Assembly (NCBI RefSeq): GCF_965279545.1
Contig: NZ_OZ257250.1
Span: forward strand, 4,092,001-4,156,000
Source: Methylibium sp965279545
Lineage (GTDB): Bacteria; Pseudomonadota; Gammaproteobacteria; Burkholderiales; Burkholderiaceae_C
Reading direction: 5' to 3'
Length of the DNA stretch: 64,000 bases
Under the pieces are notes generated by a model. That model was not told the origin of the DNA and made no database searches. It worked only from the letters and a program-made list of their open reading frames with translations. Both the position numbers and the translations under genes were made by a program. Shown here piece by piece: positions 57,458 through 64,000 of the stretch (positions are counted from its first letter, which is position 1; every line of letters starts with the position of its first letter).

Positions 57458-59281
57458 TCAGATGTTGCGCACTTTGACGCGCGCGTGCTCGTTGATGCCC
57501 ATCGCATTGAAGAACAAGCCGAGCAGGCGGTGGGCGTCCTCGAAATGGACCAGGCGGTTCTCGCTGCGCCGCTGCAGCACCCAGTTCAGCAAATCGCCGG
57601 CAGCGACGAAGTCCATGCGGATCAGCCGCGCGCAGTTCACGCTGACGACGGTGCTGCTACCGAGCTGGTTCTGCAGCCGCAGCAGCACGCTGCCGATGTC
57701 GCCGACCAGTTGCCCCGACAACTCGACCGCCGCCGTGCGCACGCCGCCGGTCTCCTCGAGCACCTGGGACTCGGCGAAGCCGGTCGACACATCGGTGACC
57801 ATGGAGCGCGATGCGAGCGTCATGCCGCCGGCATCGGCCATCTTGACGATGCACAGCGAGCGCTCCCAGGACGGCGGGGAGACCTCGTAGGTGACGCAGT
57901 AGTCGATGGCGACCTCGTCGAACTGGTCGGGCCGGTTGCACAGGCGCAGGGCCTCGAGGCGCAGCAGCCAGTAGGCGGGGTCGGCATCGCGCAGACTGGT
58001 CGGCGCCGTTTCGGCCAGCAGGGCCAGCAGCTGCTCGGCGCCGATCCAGCGCATCTGGATCTTCTGCGTGCCCCAGTGGCGCATCAGCTGGCTCAGATCG
58101 TTGCAGGCCTGTGGCTCGATCCCCCGCAATGCGCTCCAATCGAGCACCCAGGGCATCGGCAGCTGCAGCGTCTTCGCGCGCAACTGCGCCACGCCCTCGC
58201 CGTCGAGTTGGGCCGGTGCGATCCAGCCGATGCTGCCGTCGACCCGCACCGCCTGCACCGTGCTGGCGGACGCCGCCGCCTCTGCAGCGACCAGCTGGGG
58301 GATGGAGAACCACTGCGGCGGCGACCAGCCGAAACGCTGCACGTAGTCGAGCGCCAGGCTCTCGAACGGCTGCTGCTGGCCCGTGGCGCGGTACAGGTCG
58401 AACAGCACGAGCCAGGTCTCCGCGTGGTTGGCCCGTTCGCCGTCGTTCAGGATCAGGCCGTTGATCGAGCGCTCGCAGGCCTCGAACTCGGCGTTGGCGA
58501 AGGAAATCACCGCCTCGTCGAGTTCGGGATCGTGCGCGATCTCGTTGACCTCGACCGCGAAGGGATTGCCGAAGTCGGACATGCCCGACGGTCGTCCCAA
58601 GTGCACCGCCGTGGCGGCCTGTGCGACCGGTGCAGCGGCGGCCGTCGCCTGAACCGGGGCCGCCGGGGCCGGCGCGGGTGACGCGGCGGGCGCGGCATCC
58701 CAGGCAATGTGATTGTCTTGTGGGGGAGCGACGGCCGCGTCGAGCGCCGGGACCCGCGGCTCGCCGTTCGGGGCCACGACAGGATCCGGGCCGAGGTTGA
58801 ACGGCTCGTTCATCGGAGCCGCCTGCTCGTCCAGCGCCCCCTGCACGGTCGGCGCGGTGTAGAAGGCCGGCGGCTGCGTCGGATTGGCGCGGCGCGCGAT
58901 CACCTCGCCTTCCATCTGCTGCTCGATCTCGTCGATCTTGGCCTTGACCATCGCATCGTCCGGCCGTGCCACGCTGTTCGAGCGCGATTGGTCGGAGTCG
59001 TCGAGATCCGAAATCTGCAGGCCGGCCAGGCCATCGGCGGGCAGGCCCTCGCGGCGGATCTTGCGCAGCACGTCGAACTCGCGTTTGCGCACGAAATCGT
59101 TGCGCCGCTTGCGTTCGATCATCGCCTTGAGCTCGCTCTTGGCGTAGCCGCTCTGCAGCGGCTCTTCCACCCCTCCCGGCGTGTTCAGCTCGGCCCAGTC
59201 GGTCGCCGGGTTGGCGACGAACTTCACCACCTTGCGGAAGAAGCTGGTTCCGCCTTTGGGATCGGGATCGACGTCGGCCAT
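57458..59281 (-). CDS. STAS-like protein of unknown function
   Basis: A 607-residue soluble protein. Residues 1-130 are charged helices (FRKVVKFVANPATDWAELN). Residues about 150-240 are Pro/Ala-rich. From about 250 there are helical repeats (FANAEFEACERSINGL), and from about 340 STAS-like segments: MPWVLDWSALRGIEPQACNDLSQLMRHWGTQKIQ and, at the C-terminus, SVNCARLIRMDFVAAGDLLNWVLQRR. It has no membrane anchor. In Burkholderiales I recall such genes near hslUV. Possible role in membrane-transport or signalling scaffolds is speculation. Confidence 0.75.
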   Translation of the reverse strand: MADVDPDPKGGTSFFRKVVKFVANPATDWAELNTPGGVEEPLQSGYAKSELKAMIERKRRNDFVRKREFDVLRKIRREGLPADGLAGLQISDLDDSDQSRSNSVARPDDAMVKAKIDEIEQQMEGEVIARRANPTQPPAFYTAPTVQGALDEQAAPMNEPFNLGPDPVVAPNGEPRVPALDAAVAPPQDNHIAWDAAPAASPAPAPAAPVQATAAAAPVAQAATAVHLGRPSGMSDFGNPFAVEVNEIAHDPELDEAVISFANAEFEACERSINGLILNDGERANHAETWLVLFDLYRATGQQQPFESLALDYVQRFGWSPPQWFSIPQLVAAEAAASASTVQAVRVDGSIGWIAPAQLDGEGVAQLRAKTLQLPMPWVLDWSALRGIEPQACNDLSQLMRHWGTQKIQMRWIGAEQLLALLAETAPTSLRDADPAYWLLRLEALRLCNRPDQFDEVAIDYCVTYEVSPPSWERSLCIVKMADAGGMTLASRSMVTDVSTGFAESQVLEETGGVRTAAVELSGQLVGDIGSVLLRLQNQLGSSTVVSVNCARLIRMDFVAAGDLLNWVLQRRSENRLVHFEDAHRLLGLFFNAMGINEHARVKVRNI

Positions 59282-59321
59282 CGCGGCTGGGAACTCGGGG
59301 TCAGGGAAGGACGAGGATCGC

Positions 59322-60236
59322 TCAGTCGCCGAACATCTTCTGCTTCATCTCGCGGCGCTGTTGCGCTTCGAGCGAAAGCGTGGCGGTCGGACGTGCCAGC
59401 AGGCGGCCCAGGCCGATCGGCTCGCCGGTTTCGTCGCAGAAACCATAGTCGCCTGCCTCGATGCGGGCGATCGACTGAGAGATCTTCTTCAGCAGCTTGC
59501 GCTCGCGGTCGCGTGTGCGCAGCTCCAGCGCGTGTTCTTCCTCGATCGTGGCGCGGTCGGCCGGATCGGGCACGATGGAGGTGTCCTCACGCAGGTGTTC
59601 GGTGGTCTCGCCGGCGTTGTCGAGCAGGTCGTTGCGCTGCTGCATCAGCCGCGTGCGGAAAAATTCCAGCTGCTTCTCGTTCATGTACTCGCTGTCGGGC
59701 ATCGACAGCAACTCGTCCTCGGTCAGGTCACGGCCGGCCTTCGTTTTCCAGACGTTGGCCAGTTTCGGATCGATCTTGCGCACCGGACGGGGCAGGTCGA
59801 TGACGTTGCTGGGCGGCGGGCGGTTCGGCGGCGGCAGCGGCACCGAAGGCGGGTGGATGTCAACCGGGGCCGACGATGCAGGCTTGGACGCGCGCAGCCG
59901 GGTCGCCGGCTTCGCGGCGGCTTGAGGGGGGGGCGCTTTGGGAGGGGTCGGCTGGCTCACGGACGGGGCTGAGGCTTTCTTGTCAAGGGCGGCGGCCGGC
60001 TTGGCGGACGCCTTCACGGCGGGTGGGGGCGGGGCGGGTGCCCGCTTCGAATGGGCGGTGGCGGGAGCGGCAACCTTCGCGGGCGTCTTCTTCGGGGTGT
60101 CCTTCGCCGTGGGCTTGGCCGGCGCCTTCACCGACGCCTTCTTCGGCGTCTTCGCCGCAGCGGCCTTGATGGGCGGTGCCGCCGCCGCCTTCTTGGCGGC
60201 TGGGCGGGGAGCGGCTTTGGCCGGGGTTTTGCTCAC
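59322..60236 (-). CDS. dksA: DksA with histone-H1-like N-terminal extension
   Basis: The protein is 304 residues. Residues about 1-130 are a Lys/Ala/Pro-rich low-complexity tail (KKTPAKVAAPATAHSKRAP pattern) like histone H1 or bacterial HctB proteins. The last 130 residues are DksA: coiled coil with tip aspartates in IVPDPADRATIEEEHALELRTRDRERKLL, then GFCDETGEPIGLGRLLARPTATLSLEAQQRREM. Only one of four zinc Cys remains, as usual in betaproteobacterial DksA. It binds RNA polymerase with ppGpp; the tail may add DNA affinity. Confidence 0.9.
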   Translation of the reverse strand: MSKTPAKAAPRPAAKKAAAAPPIKAAAAKTPKKASVKAPAKPTAKDTPKKTPAKVAAPATAHSKRAPAPPPPAVKASAKPAAALDKKASAPSVSQPTPPKAPPPQAAAKPATRLRASKPASSAPVDIHPPSVPLPPPNRPPPSNVIDLPRPVRKIDPKLANVWKTKAGRDLTEDELLSMPDSEYMNEKQLEFFRTRLMQQRNDLLDNAGETTEHLREDTSIVPDPADRATIEEEHALELRTRDRERKLLKKISQSIARIEAGDYGFCDETGEPIGLGRLLARPTATLSLEAQQRREMKQKMFGD

Positions 60237-60373
60237 AGCGGGGATCTCCTCACGGCGGCTTTACGTCTGCCTTACCCGGACATGCTGTGTCGATGCCGTG
60301 CCCGGGTCAAGCGCCGCGGATTGTAGCGACGTGGCGGCGATGCCACGGGCTGCCGCGAGCGCCTGCGCCGGCA

Positions 60374-61408
60374 TCAGGCCAGGCATTGCTCCAGCCCCTG
60401 GATGAAGATGTCCTTCGGCAGGTCGATGCCGATGAACACCATCTTGCTGCTGCGCGTCTCACCAGGGGCCCAGGCCGGGCCGACGTCGCTGCCCATCAGC
60501 TGGTGCACGCCCTGGAAGATCACTTTCTTGTCGAAGCCCTGCACCCGCAGCACGCCCTTGTAGCGCAGCATCCGCGGGCCGTAGACGTTGACCATGGTGC
60601 CGAGGAAGTCCTCGAGCTTGGCCGGGTTGAACGGCCGGTTCGAGCGGAACACGAAGCTCTTCACGTCGTCGTCATGGGCATGGTGGTGCGAAGGGTGGTC
60701 GCAATGCTCGCCATCTTCATGATCGTGGTCGTGAGGGTGATCGTGCTCGTCGGTCTTGAGGAAGTCCGGGTCGATGTCGAGCTTGGCGTTCAGGTTGAAG
60801 CCACGCAGGTCGAACACGTCCTTCAGCGGGACCTCGCCGAAGTGCACCGCCTTCAGTGGCGCGCGCGGGTTCATGTGCTTGAGGCGGTGGATCAGCGCGT
60901 CGGTCTCGTCCTTGGCGACCAGGTCGGTCTTGGACAGGAAGATCTGGTCGGCAAAGCCCACCTGGCGGCGCGCCTCCTGCCGGTCGTCGAGTTGCTGGCC
61001 GGCGTGCTTGGCATCGACCAGCGTCAGGATCGAGTCGAGCAGGTAGCTCTCGGCAATCTCGTCGTCCATGAAGAAGGTCTGTGCGACCGGACCCGGGTCC
61101 GCCAGGCCGGTGGTTTCGATCACGATGCGGTCGAAGTCGAGCTCGCCCTTGCGGCGCTTCGCGGCCAGGTCGGTCAGCGTGGCGCGCAGATCCTCGCGGA
61201 TCGTGCAGCAGATGCAGCCGTTGCTCATCTGCACGATCTGCTCCTGGCTGTCGGTCACGAGGATGTCGTTGTCGATGTTCTCCTCGCCGAACTCGTTCTC
61301 GATCACGGCGATCTTCTGGCCGTGGGCCTCGGAGAGCACGCGCTTGAGCAGGGTGGTCTTGCCGGCGCCGAGAAAGCCCGTGAGGATGGTTGCAGGTATC
61401 AGTGACAT
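60374..61408 (-). CDS. COG0523 metal-handling GTPase (CobW/YjiA type)
   Basis: The product is 344 residues from ATG 61408. GTPase motif GFLGAGKTT is at 11-19 and the metal motif CICC at 65-68. Later SKTDLV marks the G4 region. A His/Asp-rich loop (about 225-250, DHPHDHDHEDGEHCDHPSHHH) binds zinc or other metals. Family members deliver zinc or cobalt to client proteins, often in zinc limitation. The gene is near dksA, 137 bases downstream on the same strand. The exact metal is not known. Confidence 0.9.
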   Translation of the reverse strand: MSLIPATILTGFLGAGKTTLLKRVLSEAHGQKIAVIENEFGEENIDNDILVTDSQEQIVQMSNGCICCTIREDLRATLTDLAAKRRKGELDFDRIVIETTGLADPGPVAQTFFMDDEIAESYLLDSILTLVDAKHAGQQLDDRQEARRQVGFADQIFLSKTDLVAKDETDALIHRLKHMNPRAPLKAVHFGEVPLKDVFDLRGFNLNAKLDIDPDFLKTDEHDHPHDHDHEDGEHCDHPSHHHAHDDDVKSFVFRSNRPFNPAKLEDFLGTMVNVYGPRMLRYKGVLRVQGFDKKVIFQGVHQLMGSDVGPAWAPGETRSSKMVFIGIDLPKDIFIQGLEQCLA

Positions 61409-61589
61409 GGTGAGGACGCTCGGCGCGTGTGAGGGAACACACACACATGAGGGTGGGCGACTGTCGATCAAGGACCCGGGGCTGTCAAGCAAACCGCAGG
61501 CCCGATCAGGGACCAAGATGGTAGCTGCACCGCGAGGCCGTCATGGCGCTGGGGTATTCTTCATGGGTCTCCACTCTTGGCACCCGCCC

Positions 61590-62501
61590 GTGTCCGAGCC
61601 CCAACCAGGTCGACCTGCTGCGCGTGCAGGCGACAAGGCACCGCGCCACGCCGACAAGGCGGGCTACAAACGCAGCCTGTTCGAGCGCATGGTCGAGTTC
61701 CTCTCGCCCGGCCCGGACTCCAAGGACGAACTGATCGAGACGCTGGCCGACGCCGAGTTGCGCGAGCTGATCGAACCCGAGTCGCGCATCATGCTCGAGG
61801 GCGTGCTGCGCATGGCCGACATGACGGCCGGCGACGTGATGGTCGCCGCGCCCCGGATGGACCTGCTCGACATCGATGCGCCCTACGACGAGCTGCTCGA
61901 GATCGTGATCGACACCGGCCACTCGCGCTTCCCGGTCCATGACGGCGAGCGCGACAACATCATCGGCATCCTGATGGCCAAGGACCTGCTCAAGATGCAC
62001 CGGGCTCCCGAGCTGAACCTGCGCGCGCTGCTGCGCCCGGCGGTGTTCGTGCCCGAGACCAAGGGCCTGAACGAGTTGCTGCGCGACTTCCGCTCCAACC
62101 GCAACCACCTGGCGATCGTGATCGACGAGTTCGGCAAGACCGCCGGACTGATCACCATCGAGGACGTGCTCGAAGAGATCGTCGGCGAGATCGAGGACGA
62201 GTTCGACGAGAAGGACCACGACTCGGGCGTGTTCACGCTGGCCGACGGCAGCCAGCGCGTGGCGGGCGATGCCGGCATCGCGGAGGTCAACACCGTGTTC
62301 GGCACCGCGCTGCCGGAAGACGACTTCGACACCATCGGCGGCCTGGTGGCCCACGAGCTGGGGCGCGTGCTGCGCCGCGGCGAGACGGTCGACGTCGGCG
62401 GCCTGCGCTTCGCCGTGATGCTGGCGCGCGGCGGCGCGGTGCGCTGGTTCAAGGTCACGCGCGCGGACGGCCCGTCGCCGGCGTCGCCGCCCGAGGCTTG
62501 A
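61590..62501 (+). CDS. corC: CorC/HlyC-family CBS protein
   Basis: A 303-residue protein from GTG 61590; ATG 61563 would add nine residues not usual in relatives. Two CBS modules are visible (MTAGDVMVAAPRMDLLDID; HDGERDNIIGILMAKDLL; and GLITIEDVLEEIVGEIEDEFDEKDHD), then the CorC_HlyC C-terminal domain with GDAGIAEVNTVFGTALPEDDFDTIGGLV. The soluble CorC group is linked to magnesium/cobalt efflux. Its stop overlaps the start of lnt. Confidence 0.9.
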   Translation: MSEPQPGRPAARAGDKAPRHADKAGYKRSLFERMVEFLSPGPDSKDELIETLADAELRELIEPESRIMLEGVLRMADMTAGDVMVAAPRMDLLDIDAPYDELLEIVIDTGHSRFPVHDGERDNIIGILMAKDLLKMHRAPELNLRALLRPAVFVPETKGLNELLRDFRSNRNHLAIVIDEFGKTAGLITIEDVLEEIVGEIEDEFDEKDHDSGVFTLADGSQRVAGDAGIAEVNTVFGTALPEDDFDTIGGLVAHELGRVLRRGETVDVGGLRFAVMLARGGAVRWFKVTRADGPSPASPPEA

Positions 62502-64000
62502 GCCTGCCGCTCGCCAAGGGTGCCGCCGGCCGGCGTCGGCCGCTGTGGGCCGAGCTGCTGCTCGCGGCGGCCGCCGGCGGCCTGCACGCCTTCTCGTTCG
62601 CACCGCAGGATGCCGGCTGGCTGCAGCTGGCCGGCGTGGTGCTGCTGGCGTGGCGCGCGGGCGCACAGGGCTCGGCCACGCGCGCGGCGCTGCTCGGGGG
62701 CGCGTTCTCGACGGCCTGGCTGGCGGGCGGCGTGTGGTGGCTGTTCATCAGCCTGCACCGCTACGGTGGTCTGCCGGCCTGGCTGGCGGTGGCGGCGATC
62801 GCGCTGCTGTGCGCCTTCCTGTCGCTCTATCTCGCGGCGGCAATGGCGGCCTGGGTGCGCTGGCGGCCCCGCAGCCCCTGGCGCGGGGCGCTGCTGTTCG
62901 CTGCGCTGTGGCTGCTGGCCGAACTGGCGCGGGGCGTCCTCTTCACCGGCTTTCCATGGGTGGCGGCCGGTTACGCGCACAGCGACAGCGCGCTGGCCGG
63001 CCTGGCGCCGTGGCTCGGCGTGTACGGCATCGGCGCGGTCTCGGCCGGCATCGCCGCGCTGGCGGCGGCGGCGCTCGTCACGGCGGGGCGGGTCCGCTGG
63101 ACGCTGGCGGCCGTCGCGTTGGCCGTCTGGTGGGCGCCGCTGGCGCTGCCGCAGCGCTTTACCGAAGCCACCGGCACGCTGTCGGTCGCGCTGCTGCAGG
63201 GCAATGTGGCGCAGGACGAGAAGTTCGCGTCCGAGCGCCAGCCCGAGGACCTGGCGTGGACGCTGCGCGCGCTGATCGGGGCGCGGGCCGACCTGGTGAT
63301 CGCTCCCGAAACTGCCATTCCCTTGCTGCCTTCTCAGCTGCCCGAGGGTCTGTGGGACGGCTTGCGCAACGCCTTCTCCGAGGGCGAGCGCGCGGCGCTG
63401 GTCGGCCTGCCGCTGGGCGATCCGCAGGCCGGCTATACCAACTCGGTGGCCGGCCTGTCGCGCGACGCCGCAGCGCTGCCCGGCGGCGCCTACCGCTACG
63501 ACAAGCACCACCTGGTGCCGTTCGGCGAATTCATTCCGCTCGGTTTCCGCTGGTTCGTCGACCTGATGAACATGCCGCTCGGTGACTTCAACCGCGGGCC
63601 GCTGGTGGCGCCCTCGTTCGGCGTCAAGGGCGAGCGGGTGGCGCCGAACATCTGCTACGAAGACCTGTTCGGCGAGGAGCTGGCGGCGCGCTTTGCCGGC
63701 AGCGGCGACGCACCGACGATCCTGGCCAACGTCAGCAACATCGCCTGGTTCGGTGAGTCGGTCGCGATCGACCAGCACCTGCAGATCTCGCGGCTGCGCT
63801 CGCTCGAGCTGCAGCGCCCGATGCTGCGCGCCACCAACACCGGCGCCACGGTGATCATCGACCACCGCGGCCAGGTCACGCGCCGGCTCGCGCCGCACAC
63901 CCGCGGCGTGCTGGAGGGGCCGGTGCAGGGCCGCAGCGGGCTGACGCCGTTCGCGTGGTGGGCCGGGCGCTTCGGGCTGTGGCCGCTGCTGCTGGCGGCG
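62498..64000 (+). CDS. lnt: Apolipoprotein N-acyltransferase, cut by window end
   Basis: The frame is open for 501 codons to the last base. The best start is TTG 62498, overlapping corC (TTGA); no ATG or GTG is suitably placed. Six to eight hydrophobic segments come first, then the nitrilase-like domain with catalytic Glu271 (APETAI), Lys336 (YDKHHLVPFGE) and Cys386 (NICYEDLF), numbered from this start. The enzyme adds the third acyl chain to lipoproteins in the inner membrane. The corC-lnt pair is a common arrangement. Confidence 0.95.
   Translation, partial: MSLPLAKGAAGRRRPLWAELLLAAAAGGLHAFSFAPQDAGWLQLAGVVLLAWRAGAQGSATRAALLGGAFSTAWLAGGVWWLFISLHRYGGLPAWLAVAAIALLCAFLSLYLAAAMAAWVRWRPRSPWRGALLFAALWLLAELARGVLFTGFPWVAAGYAHSDSALAGLAPWLGVYGIGAVSAGIAALAAAALVTAGRVRWTLAAVALAVWWAPLALPQRFTEATGTLSVALLQGNVAQDEKFASERQPEDLAWTLRALIGARADLVIAPETAIPLLPSQLPEGLWDGLRNAFSEGERAALVGLPLGDPQAGYTNSVAGLSRDAAALPGGAYRYDKHHLVPFGEFIPLGFRWFVDLMNMPLGDFNRGPLVAPSFGVKGERVAPNICYEDLFGEELAARFAGSGDAPTILANVSNIAWFGESVAIDQHLQISRLRSLELQRPMLRATNTGATVIIDHRGQVTRRLAPHTRGVLEGPVQGRSGLTPFAWWAGRFGLWPLLLAA

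Overview
The window is high-GC DNA of a Burkholderiales-type betaproteobacterium, probably near Rubrivivax, Methylibium or Leptothrix. The grounds are gene content and protein style: a betaproteobacterial DksA without its zinc cysteines, hslVU, coaX, amn, a type IV minor-pilin operon and a lanthanide-type xoxF methanol dehydrogenase cluster. No rRNA, complete tRNA or CRISPR array was seen.

Positions 1 to about 27,098 are the right part of a lambda-like siphovirus prophage; its left end and integrase lie outside. Reading rightward: the end of a VapE-like replication protein; an iteron and dyad block that looks like a replication origin; a small protein; a Q-type antiterminator followed by a promoter and a terminator; then one long late operon. 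The late operon holds TerS and TerL; three unusual cargo proteins (two with Sec signal peptides, one with about fourteen 20-residue repeats); a connector and portal; a prohead protease fused to an HK97-type capsid with an internal capsid start; head-tail joining proteins; the tail tube; G and GT chaperones made by a -1 frameshift at GGGAAAC; the tape measure; a gene-transfer-agent-like tail tip (DUF2460, DUF2163, NlpC/P60, J-like protein); a tail-fibre chaperone; and a lysis cassette with holin candidates, an M15 endolysin, and Rz with embedded Rz1. Four small leftward genes follow, then a match to the 3' end of initiator tRNA that may be attR.

From 27.4 to 33.6 kb are host genes: a dihaem cytochrome c4, an orphan NitT/TauT-type permease and ATPase, XdhC, a small Cys protein, a TPMT-like methyltransferase, a truncated hemerythrin and an HDOD protein. 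From 33.9 to 40.5 kb is a type IV pilus operon (pilE-like, fimT, pilV, pilW, pilX, pilY1) closed by a strong terminator. Next come an EF-G-like GTPase and amn, with a 24-codon relic of an amn 3' end on the far side of the GTPase, then an MFS transporter.

From 46.3 to 52.7 kb is a leftward seven-gene cluster: xoxF, a cytochrome c (xoxG-like), xoxJ, a trypsin-like protease with repeats, two exported proteins of unknown function, and a metallo-beta-lactamase-fold lipoprotein. It is a periplasmic methanol-oxidation system with unusual accessories. About 500 bp noncoding repeats with matching inverted ends lie at 45.7 to 46.2 kb and 54.9 to 55.4 kb.

The right end is housekeeping: a gene of unknown function with coaX, hslVU with a possible sigma-32 promoter, a STAS-like protein, dksA with a histone-H1-like tail, a COG0523 metal GTPase, corC, and lnt running off the edge.
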